In this document: positions 33,401 through 43,999 of the stretch, piece after piece
Layout: the number at the start of each line of letters is the position of its first letter
How positions within the stretch are numbered: the stretch's first letter is position 1
NCBI GenBank assembly: GCA_038380435.1
Contig: JAWZYU010000011.1
Coordinates: 81,506,501-81,570,500 of the forward strand
Reading direction: 5' to 3'
Source: Ryuthela nishihirai
Lineage: Eukaryota > Arthropoda > Arachnida > Araneae > Heptathelidae
Length of the DNA: 64,000 nucleotides
The notes under the pieces: model-generated
Database searches by the model: none
The model's input: the letters and a program-made list of their open reading frames with translations, nothing else
What the model was told of the DNA's origin: nothing
Position numbers and translations under genes: made by a program

Positions 33401-33906
33401 TCCTGAAGTTGTTCATAAAACCTATCCTTCTCATCCTCATCGGCATCCTCAGTGGGGGCATAACAGCAGATAACATTCAAGTCTTTAACGCTTGTCTGAA
33501 ATTTTGCTGTAAGAAACCTTTCATTAATACACTCATATCCTAGAAGAGCATCGCTAGTGTGTCTGCTGAGAAGCAGACCCACGCCTTGGTGATGCTTATT
33601 GTCGTCCCTCCCTGAAAAGAGAAATTTAAGATTATTTTTAAGAATCTGACCTTTATCTGTCCATCTGGTCTCTTGCAAGTAGAGAATATCTAAATTATAA
33701 TGGTGGAATTCTTGTGTGAGGACATCAAGAGAAAAAGCTCTGTGCAGAGTCCTCACATTCCAACTACCTATGGAGAGAAAATGGTTAGTGGGATGTTTAA
33801 AGAAATTATGTTTATTGAGAGAGGGAATGCCGACAATATCAAACAGCCCCCTAATCGCAGACATGGGGCAAAGACCCATTCCCCCACTACTAAAGGCTGA
33901 AGCCAT
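30480..33906 (-). pseudogene. Endonuclease-RT ORF of RTE copy 6, five lesions
   Basis: The single expected ORF is broken by: (1) the 422-bp insertion at 32825-33246; (2) a GAA-to-TAA change near 31948 (T-Q-S-stop-V-I-L-A-V); (3) an extra A in the AAAA run near 31520, right after FVDFKK; (4) a base loss near 31440 ('attataaagc' against 'attatgaaagc'), after which the downstream frame is regained; (5) TGG-to-TAG near 30577 in G-R-P-R-M-R-W. Everything else reads through, so a consensus with the other copies should give the ancestral protein. Open stretches are 33906-33260, 32844-31951, 31944-31510 and 31406-30579. Confidence 0.88.
32825..33246 (+). mobile_element. 422-bp retroposon with (CAA)n tail and 13-bp target duplication
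   Basis: ACTTACCTGTAGG occurs at 32812-32824 and 33247-33259. The insert ends in CAACAACAACAA on the plus strand, like a retroposed 3' tail. On the opposite strand near the tail 'tggcgcagcggc' fits an A-box pattern, but I see no good B box, so SINE or truncated LINE both remain possible. The RTE reading frame runs into it and dies. Confidence 0.8.
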
Positions 33907-34420
33907 CTACACTGGAAGACTTCCTCCAATGTAGAATTTGACAATGCCAATAGAAGCAAAGTGTTCAGGTGCCTGCTCAGGATTATCCACCCACCGATAA
34001 ACATATCCTGTGAATCTATTCACTTGGGGCTGTCAACCCACAAACAAACAGAAAACACAGCGGAAGATTTTCCCTCCACAGAAGCCCACCAGTGCAGCAA
34101 AATCAGGATCCATAATCAAGCTCAGAGCCATATATCTGTCCAGTCCAGTGGGTTTATATGGTCAGCACCAGGACCCTGTGTGGTTGACCACTCCTCAGCA
34201 GGGTAGAAAAAAAAGAAAAGTAGCCATAGTTGTCCAGATCAGTAGGCCACACTAATCTGGCAGCCCTCCCCTTCCGTTCACTTCCACAAGAGAGTATCTC
34301 TTTTGAAAGGTACTAATGGTCTGCACCACGAGAAGGCGGGGTCGGATATTAGGTGCTAGGCCTGGCCGGTTCTATGCATCATCACAGGGGATTGCCATGC
34401 CTTATCTGGGGCTCGAACCC

Positions 34421-34744
34421 AGGTCTTGAATTAGTGGCATGTTATTTATTTGTTTATGAAGGATATTATTATTTTCTTTATGAAGGATAATATGCTTTAT
34501 ATATGTACATATAATTATCTTTATAAGTTTATAAAATAAATGTGTTTAAATAAATAAAAATCAAATAAAGATTTCTTTAAAGATTTTGATATGATTTGTT
34601 TGAAAACTTATTATTTGTACTGAGTTTTCACGTCTGTAACCAATCTTTTATATTTTTATATGCACTGTTTTGTTTTGCTCGGTTTTTTCAGGAACCTACT
34701 ACCATGTAAAAACAGAATTGGGTGTGTTTTTTAAATATGATAAA
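34421..34744. other. No gene seen
   Basis: AT-rich; no recognisable element. Confidence 0.55.
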
Positions 34745-35185
34745 AGAAGTTCTTAAAAATCTATCCATATTGAATGCACAGTATTCCCTGTTAAGATAGA
34801 CATCAAATATTAATTAATAGATTCTGAAAAAAATTCGCCGCCGACACAGTTTGAAATGAACCCACATCTCTCCAGATTCATGCCAGAGTGCGCTACCATT
34901 ATACACATGTCGGACAATGAAATTTTTCAGAATAAGATCTATTGATTAATGTTTGACGACATTATTAATTTTTTCAACGACTGAAAAAGTTGCATCTCCT
35001 TGAGTATAGATGGCGCTGTCTCAGCCACGACTCAGTGAAGAAGATTTATAAGGTCTTATTCTGAAAAATTTCATTGTCTGATGCATGGTACAATGGTAGC
35101 ACACTCTGGCATGAATCTGGAGAGAGGCAGGTTTGATTCCCGCCGTGTCGGTGATGATTTTTTTCAGAATCTATTAATTAAGAAG
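34745..35185. mobile_element. SINE-B inverted pair (tail-out arrangement)
   Basis: The left arm (34765-34945, minus) and right arm (34985-35180, plus) each hold the SINE-B tRNA-like core: 'gcatgaatctggagag' with a T-arm-like 'ggtttgattcccgcc' in the right arm. The left arm is cut after 'cagaataagatct'. The arms differ at several positions, so this is an older version of the structure at 52022-52762. Confidence 0.8.
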
Positions 35186-35274
35186 TACTTTATAATTCCT
35201 TCCAAAACCCTTTACCTTTAAGAAATTTTGGTTGAGTTTTGAAACCATTTCAAAATGTTAGAGAGAAATGTATT

Positions 35275-35775
35275 GTCAACAGTTCAGATCAAACTTGTGA
35301 GTACAAATCAAAGATTTCATAGAATGTGATATAAAGTGAATAAAAGTTACAGTGATGCCAAGGAAATTGTTTTCATTAGCAACAATGAGTTGACCCCTAG
35401 TTGGGGAGGATGCAACTTTTTTTTTGTTTTTGGAGGTAAGTGTGGGTTTTTTTTGTGAAAAATTATAAACTAATTTTGTATTGAATAGATATTGATGGAA
35501 TATTATGATTTGCATTTTCCAAATCTCTCAACCCTCTAATTGTGGAAAAAGTTGAAAATCGTAAAATTTTAATAATAATTCGTTAAAATTTTGCAATTTT
35601 CAACTTTAGGAGATTTGGAAAATGCAAATCATAATATTTCATCAATATCTATATCGTGTTTATGTTAGAAATTCTAAATTTTGGTGATGGAATGTGAAAA
35701 TCATGAAGTATGCATTGGCAATAATGAGTTGACCCTTACACCCAGGGGTGTAAGGGTCAACTCATTATTGCCAAT
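35275..35775. repeat. Foldback repeat with ~80-bp inverted arms
   Basis: 'tagatattgatggaatatta' (35487 onward) with 'tgcattttccaaatctc' returns inverted at 35610-35655, around a centre near 35580. Part of the same sequence occurs inverted at 29868-29960. No coding capacity. The type is unknown, possibly a non-autonomous DNA transposon. Confidence 0.65.
35714..35775. repeat. 62-bp perfect palindrome, 2-base loop
   Basis: Arms of exactly 30 bp (35714-35743 and 35746-35775) contain 'gagttgacccttacaccc'. It would extrude as a cruciform or fold in RNA. It sits at the edge of the foldback repeat. Confidence 0.95.
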
Positions 35776-36059
35776 CAAATCAACATCAACATCATTATTA
35801 TTATGATAAGTAATGAAAGTGCTAGTGTAAAAGAATCAAAATTTATAAATTTCACAGGAGTAGATTTACATAAACAACGAGAGGGGCAAAATTTGACTAT
35901 CCTATTAATATACTACCTTTGGTAAGTTTAGTACCGCAAGTGGAACAAACACTAAGAACAATCCACTAATACAGAAGGATGCTATCAGATTTAAATGATA
36001 TCGAACCATAAAACAAAAAAAAAAAATCAAATGAGATTACAACATGAATTACAAATAAA

Positions 36060-37620
36060 AATTAGAGAAAATGAAAGAGAATCTGAATATTAAGATTTTA
36101 ATGGCTGATAAAACATACCAAGTGGTAATTATTACAAAACAACAATATGAGGAAAAAAAAAATGAAACTTTAAAATGTAAATTATTGCAGGAAGTCCATT
36201 TACCTAAAATCATAAGAAAATTGGGGAGATTAAGAAATGACCCCTTCCTTCCAGAAAATATAGCAAACGAATGCAGGTCACCTATGTACCCAGCAGTACC
36301 CCAACTTTTTGTGCAGGTAAAACTTCACAAGTGGAATTACCCTTTTTGGCCACTAGTATCAAAAAGAAAATCACAGACACATTTTCTGGAAAGAGCATTT
36401 TTTTTATTTTTTTTAAAGTATACTTTATAAATACATAATATATAGCAACATCATGTTACAAAGTAGCTAAATTAATTCAAATTGTCAAATTGATGAAACA
36501 ACTATGATGCATTCATTCGATGTTGTAACACTGTATCCTAACACTCCAGTGTTGGATGCAGTGATGGGTATGAAGGCAAGATGGCTGGAGGAGTCGAGGC
36601 CTACCGCAAAGTACTATAGTGTGCATGAGGCCCTGGACCTGGCCACCACATCAAACTGGTTTCAGGTGAATGGTTGCACATGGGTCCAGACCGAGGGAGT
36701 GCCAATGGGATCACCTCTGTCTGGGTTCATGGTCGATGGTGTTCTCTGCCATGTTGAAATGGAGGCATTGTGGTTAACTCACTTTAAACCTCATTTGTAC
36801 CTGCATTACATTGATGATGTACTCCTTTTTTGGGACTATGATTTAGACAAATTACAAAATTTGTTGGATAGTTTTAACAGTATCCTTCCAACTATTAAGT
36901 TTACACATGAAATAGAAATAGATAAACAACTTCCGTATTTAGACATTTTAATTACACATAACAATACAAAATGTGAAACAACAGTGTATAGAAACCCACA
37001 TATATAAAATATAATTCCAGAAAATTCAACCTATCCAGGACATTATAAAAAAAATCGTTTTCATTTCCCATATTCTTAGAGCATGTCGTTATTGCTCCAC
37101 TAGAAAAGCATTAAAAATAGAATTAAATTGCATATACAAAATGGGAATCCAAGCAGGTTATCATAAAAAAATATTTGGAAAGAATTGAGAAAAAAATAAA
37201 AGTATTGTGCTAGTACACAAATTGAACCAGCCCAAATACCACAGTCGAATGTAAAATATACAATAGCTTTTCCTTACATTCCAGGTTTCTCGGATGTATT
37301 AGCTAAAGTATTAAACAAATATCACATAAGGTTGCCATTGAAAATAATTAGTAATGTTAAAACACTTATAATTAATGATAGGGATAAAATACCACAGTCG
37401 AATGTAAAATATACAATAGCTTTTCCTTACATTCCAGGTTTCTCGGATGTATTAGCTAAAGTATTAAACAAATATCACATAAGGTTGCCATTGAAAATAA
37501 TTAGTAATGTTAAAACACTTATAATTAATGATAGGGATAAGAGTGTATCTACAGGGGTGTATTTAATCGAAATTTAAAATGAAAATAAAGAAATAATTGA
37601 CAATATAAAGTATATCGAAA
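36060..37620 (+). mobile_element. Penelope-like element copy E with intact YIDD
   Basis: This is a different, better-preserved PLE lineage from copies A-D. The N-terminal part (36071-36420) has I-L-M-A-D-K-T-Y and then FVQVKLHKWNYPFWPLVSKRKS, the PLE fingertip block. A frameshift near 36420-36500 follows. The next open stretch (36504-37007) holds SFDVVTLYPNTPVLDAVM, YYSVHEALDLATTSNWFQVN, TEGVPMGSPLSGFMVDGV, LYLHYIDDVLLFWDYD (catalytic aspartates present) and LPYLDILI. More frame breaks precede FPYIPGFSDVLAKVLNKYH, which is duplicated. 'V-S-T-G-V-Y-L-I' at 37545 may be the start of a GIY-YIG nuclease, cut short by a stop at 37575. Confidence 0.9.
37237..37542 (+). repeat. Exact 153-bp in-frame tandem duplication inside the PLE
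   Basis: 37237-37389 is repeated at 37390-37542. The unit is 51 codons and covers IAFPYIPGFSDVLAKVLN through TLIINDRDK. I saw no difference between the units, so it is recent. Confidence 0.95.
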
Positions 37621-37963
37621 AGATATATCCGACAGATGTCAGCATGAGTAGCAGAGCATCAATACGATTTAACAAACTGTTTAGATAAAACAGCTTTAAA
37701 GCAAATTATTTTACAAATGTATATTTGCAGAATTAAACATTAAAACCTAAAATAATTGCAGCTCAATAAAATAAAATCTCAATTAAATTATATGGAAAAC
37801 CTAATCATCAACTTAAATCAAAATGAATTGTGTAACACCAATATTAAACCTTTATCAAATGCCTGGAAATTAATTTTAAACCATCTAACAGGATATTCAC
37901 TGGATACTCGCTAGAGGGACTGCCTTATAAAGTTCAGAAGCAAGGATGAAAAGAGCACACTGC

Positions 37964-37990
37964 CTGATGAAGCTATGAGTGAAATGCACA
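37964..37990 (+). ncRNA. Candidate hammerhead-ribozyme core 3' of PLE copy E
   Basis: CTGATGA at 37964-37970 is followed 10 nt later by GAAA at 37981-37984, the two invariant boxes of a hammerhead in the right order and spacing for a minimal PLE-type motif. The intervening stem II is poor (AGC...AGT), so it may be degenerate. Confidence 0.4.
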
Positions 37991-37999
37991 TATAAGTTG

Positions 38000-38589
38000 T
38001 CATCTAATTTTATGTCATTTTTGATGTTTTTTATGTTGAATAGTGAACTGTAAAGTTTTTAGCAAGGGGGCGGTTCTCTTTTGATATTTAATTTGGGTGT
38101 GTTAAAAAAGTCATCAGAGGCAACCCCATGGTTGAAGAAGAGAAGAAGAGAAGTGAAAAAATACTGCAGAAGAAGTGACCGCACATATAACAACAGTGCT
38201 AAGTCGTTAAAAAAGTGTGAATAACCAGGACTAGCATTCTCAAAATGAAGACAGACCACAACAACCATCAGTAGTGTGTACTAAAAATGAGTGCATCAGC
38301 CTGTGATTTTTCCAAGCTTCTCAACATCAGCTTCAATAACATAATGTGAACCATCTCTCCAAGGACTTTGACAACAACTTGGAAAAAGCAGTAAAATATT
38401 CCTCCTCTCTTACCACTTTAATAATAACTGTAAAGTGTATTTGGCCATGAAATAATTAACTGTCTCCTGTCAGATGATTATGAGAATTCAAGTTGATAGT
38501 AATTAGAAGGGTTTATGGCCTAAAATGTTAGGTATGATTACAATGATTATGTGTAACAACCAAATATAACAACTTGTCATTGTGCTTTT
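38000..38589. other. No gene seen; possible PLE 3' sequence
   Basis: AT-rich. Its position after the hammerhead-like motif suggests that part of it is PLE terminal sequence. Confidence 0.4.
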
Positions 38590-38850
38590 AATATGAATTT
38601 CTGGCACCCTGTGTGGATGATCACTCCTCAGCAGGGTAGAAAAAAGAAAAGTAGCCATAGTTGTCAGATCAATAGGTCACATTAATCTAGCAGCCCTCCC
38701 CTTCCATTCACTTCCAGAAGAGTTCATCTCTTTTGAAAGGTACTAACCACCTACACCACGAGAAGGCAGGGTCAGACATTAGATACTAGGCCTGGCCGGT
38801 TCTATGCCTCATCACAGGGGATTGATACATAGCTGTCCCTCCAGTGACTA
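38590..38850 (-). mobile_element. RTE-like LINE 5'-leader fragment
   Basis: It matches the leader of copy 6 at 34170-34400 ('ctcctcagcagggtagaaaa', 'cctggccggttctatgc') without any coding part. Confidence 0.8.
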
Positions 38851-39486
38851 CCACTAGCTACCATTTACAGATCACTGAAAAAGAATACATGCATACAAAA
38901 TCCTCATGTAGCCATGGGCTATGAAGGTTCAACCAGACTGTGTAATTTTCCTCTCCAGACATGTCTGTTATGAACTACAGCTGCTGCATTTGGCCACTCT
39001 AGGCCAATTCTAGCAAGGTCCTGTTTGACATTTGATCTTATCCATCACATCTTATGTCTCCCCCTTTTTCTGAAACCCTTAAACACACTGTTCATAATCC
39101 TGTTTGCCAATCTGTGGCTATGCATACGGGCAACATAACATGGCCAAACCAATGCAGCCTCTCTCTGCACAATATGCTGCTCAAAGGAGGTTGATTACTC
39201 TTCCTTCTAACCTCATCATTACTTACAAAGTCGAGCCACCTAATGCCTATATACTGTGTAAGCATCTAGAATCAAATGCATCAAGTTTCTCGTCCTTCTT
39301 ACAAAGGATCCATGTTTCGCTACCATAACTAACCTTAGAAAGTATCCAACTATTATACAGCTTAATTTTAGTCTTTAGGTGTACACACCTATTTTTCCAC
39401 ACTCTCCATAGATTCCTAAAAGTCCCAGCAGCAACCCCTATTCTTGTGCTTATCTCTTGCTGCACATCACCAGTATCTGTCACCTG

Positions 39487-39829
39487 AGTTCCCAGGTTCG
39501 AGTCCCAGCTAGGTCAGCGTTGAGATTTATCTCCGCAAAATTCCCCGCCCTGCCCACGGTCAGTAGGGGACACCGATGGGCTTGGAAAGGCCGTCGTCCG
39601 TCGGATGGGATGTTAAGCCATGGCCCCATTTGCAGAAGAGCCATACCCTGTGCACGTTAAAGAACACGCTGGATGGCCTTGATGGGAGGCTACCATCTGT
39701 CTCCCAACAGCTGTTCCAGTGGGTCCCCTCCCCCAACCTTCTCTGAGCCTTCGGGGTCCATGTGACCTGGTCATTTAGCCCATGGTGTGCAAAAAAGTGC
39801 AGCTCAGAGGTAAAACAACCCAACCCAAC
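39487..39829 (+). mobile_element. SINE-A, 5'-truncated, 11-bp target duplication
   Basis: It begins 'agttcccaggttcgagtcc' (box B intact, box A missing). TCTGTCACCTG flanks at 39476-39486 and 39830-39840. It is inserted in RTE copy 7. Confidence 0.93.
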
Positions 39830-40047
39830 TCTGTCACCTGTCACCCAAGATAATTACTGAGATACTTGCTCAATGGTGCCTGACCAATTTTTATCACATT
39901 AGTTTTTTTCTCTGTTTATCACCAAACCTACTCTATTACCAGTCTCATCAACAGCCCTAATGAATGAATTCATCTCATCAACATCATTAGCCAACATCGC
40001 CAAATGATCTGTGTAGTCTAAATCAGAAATTTTGAAATCTCTAGACC

Positions 40048-40572
40048 AGTGGTCCTTAACCTTTTATGCTTCACGTACCCCATGGAAATGTGTATATACC
40101 TAGTGTACCCCTTGTATAGATGGATAAAACTATAGTTATAGTATAACAATGGGAATGAAATAAAACATATATATATATACACATTAAATTTTGTATTCAT
40201 AAATTAATAAATAAACAAAAATAAATACCCCCTCAAGCAGCTGCTTACACAGAGGTTTGACAGGAGCCTGTCAGTTTATATGCCACAGTAGGAGATCTGA
40301 GAGGATGGCAGGACCTCAGCAGAAAAACGACACACACATCCATGCCTAATCAGGGGCTCGAACCCAGGTCCCTTAGATCAGTAGCCAAGTGTGCTAACCA
40401 CTCGGCCATGGGACGGCTATTCATAAATTACATATATCAATAAACAAAAAAATGACATTTTTGCACAGCAGTGTTGCCAACTTAGCGACTTTCTTACTAG
40501 ATCTAGCGGCTTTTGAGCTCTCAGAGCGTACCCCAAAAAATTTTACCACATACCCCACATTGAGAACCACTG
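40048..40572. mobile_element. hAT-like non-autonomous DNA transposon, 8-bp target duplication
   Basis: The ends CAGTGGTCCTTAACC and its counterpart GAGAACCACTG form the short inverted termini. CTCTAGAC is duplicated at 40040-40047 and 40573-40580. An 8-bp duplication and CAG...CTG ends fit the hAT superfamily. No transposase is present. It carries a SINE-C insertion. A related element lies at the equivalent place in RTE copy 8 (44847-45031). Confidence 0.85.
40207..40417 (-). mobile_element. SINE-C (tRNA-Ser/Leu-like head), 13-bp target duplication
   Basis: On the minus strand 'ggccgagtggttagcacac' resembles a class II tRNA A-box region and 'gggttcgagcccctg' the B box. The body contains 'tgctgaggtcctgccatcc' and the tail is (ATTT)-like. 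TATTCATAAATTA flanks at 40194-40206 and 40418-40430. It is not a functional tRNA gene. Confidence 0.88.
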
Positions 40573-41814
40573 CTCTAGACCATTTAAAACCAAAATCTTT
40601 CCCTTGAAGAATTTCACATAGCATAATCAATAACCAAACAAAAGAGAAAAGGAGACAAAACGCATCCTTGTCTAACTCCACTAGCAGTGCTAAACCAATT
40701 GCTGCAAAACATACAAATTCTCACATATGACTCAGTGTTATTATAGATAGCTTTCATTACACTAACTTATCTGGTATTCCGTGTGATCTAACAATTAACA
40801 ACAAATTATGTCTATCAACAGAGTCAAAATCCTTTTCGAAATCTATAAACTTAGCAACGACAGGTTTCTGAAACTAAACCTTTCTCAAGAATCTGTCTAA
40901 ATGAAAATATTTGAACAGTACATCCTCTATCACTTCTGAATCCACGCTGTTCATCACGCAGTTGTGCATCAACTAATTCTTAATTCTGTTACGTATAATC
41001 ACACAAAGAAATTTACCTGGAACAGAAAGTAAACTAATTCCCCTATAATTATCACAAGAACTGCGATCACCTTTTTTAAAAATTGGGTCAATAATAGCTC
41101 TAGTAAAATCCTTAGGAACAACACCTTTATCATAAAGAAATGTTTAAAATTTCAGTCAGCCATGTGACAACACAAATGTTCCCAAATGTAAACATTTCAG
41201 TGGTGATTTCATCTAATCCTGGTGATTTATGCAGTTTTAATTTAAAGATCGCCAAAGCGACTTCAGAATGCGATATAGTGCCATCATTAGAGCCAGTAAT
41301 GATTCATCCCCATTACAAACAATGGGAGTAGAAATAATCACATTATTTAGAATTTCTCAAAAATTCTCAGCCCACCTAGCCATCACAGAATTCTCACCTT
41401 CAACCACCTTGCCATGTTTATCCCTCAATCCCTGTTTACCTGTCTGTTTCTTCCCACATAAACATTAACAATCTGGTACAACTCCTGCTGTTTTGCTAAC
41501 TGCTTCCTCTGCTTTGTCAGCCAGGCTATCAAACCAAAGATTTTTATCAGCTATTAACTGCTTCAGCTGCAAGACACTTTTTACCAGGTATTGATCAGAC
41601 CCAATTTCCGCTCCCCTGTATGATCTGGTATTCCTAATTGAACTAGCCCATATGCTGTTAATTAAAATGTAATCTATTCATTTCCTCTGGAACCCATCAG
41701 TGAATCCATGCCAGTTTATAAATGTCCTGGTGTTTGTAGTATATGTTGGTATTTGTAAACCATTAAGTTTATTTGCCTGTAGGAGACATTCCCATTTCCA
41801 ATGAAACTACCAAT

Positions 41815-42115
41815 GTCAAAGGGACCTAAAACTCCTGCCCAAAGATTAGAGCAAATATCAACTTTAGCATTGAAATTGCTTAGAACAAGAGAAATATCTC
41901 CTTCACAGAATTCAAAATATTCTGAAGCTGGCTGAAAACATCCAGCTGCAAAATATTTGTAGGTCAATATAATAGTCATATATAATAATCAAAGGGACCT
42001 AAACTCCTGCCCAAAGATTACAGCCAGTGCCAACTTTAGCATTTGTTGAGTTGCCTAGAACAAGAGAACTATCTCTTTCACAGAATTCAAAATATTATGA
42101 AACTGGCTGTAAAAC
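41815..42115 (-). repeat. Tandem duplication of an endonuclease segment in RTE copy 7
   Basis: About 130 bp ('caaagggacctaaa' to 'cagaattcaaaatatt') occurs at 41815-41930 and again at 41990-42105 with roughly ten differences, separated by an AT-rich piece. Confidence 0.75.
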
Positions 42116-42639
42116 ATATCCTTCTCGTTCTCATCAGAGTCCTCTGTGGGGGCATAACAACAGATGACATTCACGTCTTTAATTTTTGTTTTAAATTTAG
42201 CTGTCAGAAATCTTTCATTAATGCAGTCATATCCTAGAAGAACATCACTATCATGTCTGCTGAGAAGCAAACCTACACCTTGAGATGCTTTTCCATCCTC
42301 CCTGCCTGAAAAGAGAAATTTAAAGTTATTTTTAAGTATCTCACCTTTACCTGTCCATCTGGTCTGTTGCAAGTGTAGAATATCTAGGTTATAACGCTGG
42401 AATTCCTGCATGAGAACATCAAGAGAATAATCTCTATGTAACATCCACATATTTCAAGTACCCACAGAGGGAAAATGTTTAGTATGTTTTTTAAAGGAAC
42501 TATGTTTATTGAGAGAGGTAGGACCTACACTATCAAGCTAACCCCCTGATCACAAGCATGGGACAAAGACCTATTCCTCCTCTGCAAAAGGCTGAAGTCA
42601 CTGATGCTGGTAGGAACTTCAGGCACCACCTTTTCAAGT

Positions 42640-43276
42640 GGATCTTTTCAAGAGTTATTGGACTGAGACATATCACGCAAGTAAGGACACAACTCCTCTT
42701 GTGTAATAATGATGTGAGCCATGAGCATGTGATCGTAAGTATATGCAAATGTTTTTCCCACTGTGGAACACACGTGTTAGTTGCATGCTGTATGTATTGT
42801 AAGTGACATTGGGTGAGTAGTAATAGTAATAGTTAATCAGAATGTGAGTTAGTAAGATGAGTAGTTTTTGGAGGAGTTGTTAAGTAGAGATGGAGTTAGT
42901 TGGAGAGAGCTAGTCGTTGAGAGAATGTGAGCTTTTAATTGCTCAGAAGATATTGTATTCATCAGTTTATTTGGTGGGTCTTGATTTTTTGGAAATAAAC
43001 TCTGTTTTAGAAATATTTTGACCTTTTTTATTTATTCTCTTGAGCAGGATAATTGATTTGATTAAATTTAATTTTAATAATTTGACAATCCTTTTGAATT
43101 AAATTCTTTGTGATTAAGTAACACAATACTATACTTTGCAAACCCTTATTTTAACTTTATGTGGCAAGTTAATATTAGTATTGCCTGGTGTTCGATGCTA
43201 TCCGGAAGTTTAGTTTAATTTGGATCAGTCAAAATCTCCAGAGTGAAGAATTTTAACATACTTTTGGAGCATTACA
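42640..43276 (+). mobile_element. LTR-like segment of the same family as the solo LTR at 24475
   Basis: It shares 'tatgcaaatg', 'gcacgtg'-region wording, 'ggaaataaactctgtt', 'ctcttgagca', 'tggatcagtcaaaa' and the terminal TTTGGAGCATTACA, ending at 43276. The left boundary is uncertain. No internal region or second LTR is adjacent, so it is probably a solo LTR. Confidence 0.65.
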
Positions 43277-43289
43277 CAACCTTCTGCAA

Positions 43290-43632
43290 TGCTTCGCATT
43301 TGTGCCTGACAATTTAGCTCATGTGTAAAAGGACCTCAAACTCTCAGAGAATGTTGGCGGAAGGGAACGCACTGGACATCTGCTAAGGGACAGAGGGTTT
43401 CCCAGTCAGGACCATCTGAGGTGTTCTTTAATGTATACAGGATAAAGCCTCCCACACTTTGATCCATTCCAAAGGATGGCAGCCTTTCCAAGCCCATCAG
43501 TGTCTTCTACTGACCAATGACAGGGCAGAGAGTTTTGCGGAAATAAATCTCAGTGCTGAAACAGGTAGGACTCGAAACTGGGAACTGCAGATAACGAGTC
43601 TGGAATGCTACTGACCGAGTTAACTCCAGTTG
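43290..43632 (-). mobile_element. SINE-A, diverged minus-strand copy
   Basis: All SINE-A blocks are present in reverse ('tccaagcccatcagtgtc', 'ttttgcggaaataaatctca', 'taggactcgaaactggga'), with many substitutions. Confidence 0.85.
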
Positions 43633-43999
43633 CACCTTGTCAGAATGGCCAAACCAATGGAATCTCTCTACACAATATGCTGCTCAAAAAAGGTTGCTGA
43701 CTCCTTTGCCTAACCACATCATTACTTACAAAGTTGAAACACCTAATGCACAAGATACTGTGTAAGCATCTAGAATCAAAAGCATCAAGTTTCCTGTTAT
43801 TCTTGTTTACAAAGGATCCAAGTTTCTATATTATAACTAACTCTAGAAAAACCAAACTATTGTACAGTCTAATTTTAGTCTTTAGATGTATACTCCTATT
43901 TCTCCACACTCTCGATAGATTCTTAAAAGTCCTGCAGCAATCCTTTTCATCTGTTAATCTTATTGCCACACATCACTTTTAATTCAAAAAGATTGTCAA

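Larger units (their letters stand above)
30427..34420 (-). mobile_element. RTE-like LINE copy 6, nearly full-length
   Basis: The best copy in the window, read on the minus strand. The 5' leader (34420-33910) is followed by the endonuclease ORF from the ATG at 33906: GSWNVRTL, LQETRW, CYAPTEDADEDEKDRF, LVLGDFNAKVG. After the insertion at 32825-33246 it continues with MIDYILIN and GSDHYLV, so all expected APE-type endonuclease motifs are present. The linker follows, then the RT with KSPGVDEI, GISLLSVPGK, FVDFKK, SGVRQGCILSPFLF and YADD. The C-terminal region ends near 30480 and a (GAT)n tail is at 30427-30445. Encoded activities are DNA nicking and target-primed reverse transcription. Confidence 0.93.
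38905..42600 (-). mobile_element. RTE-like LINE copy 7, long but decayed, three insertions
   Basis: The 3' end is at 38905. The C-terminal region (39247-39480, SYGSETWILCKKD) is interrupted by SINE-A at 39487. The YADD region near 39980-40030 has decayed and is interrupted by a hAT-like element at 40048. The RT core occupies 40580-41300, the linker 41330-41560, and the endonuclease 41640-42600 (CYAPTEDSDENEKDMFY, QQTRW and 'V-L-M-Q-E-F'). Several stops and frameshifts are present. A local duplication lies at 41815-42115. It is older than copies 1, 5 and 6, judged by the amount of change. Confidence 0.88.

Noticed and set aside
40330..40415. tRNA-Ser/Leu gene on the minus strand
   Set aside because: It is the head of SINE-C with a 13-bp target duplication around the whole repeat.
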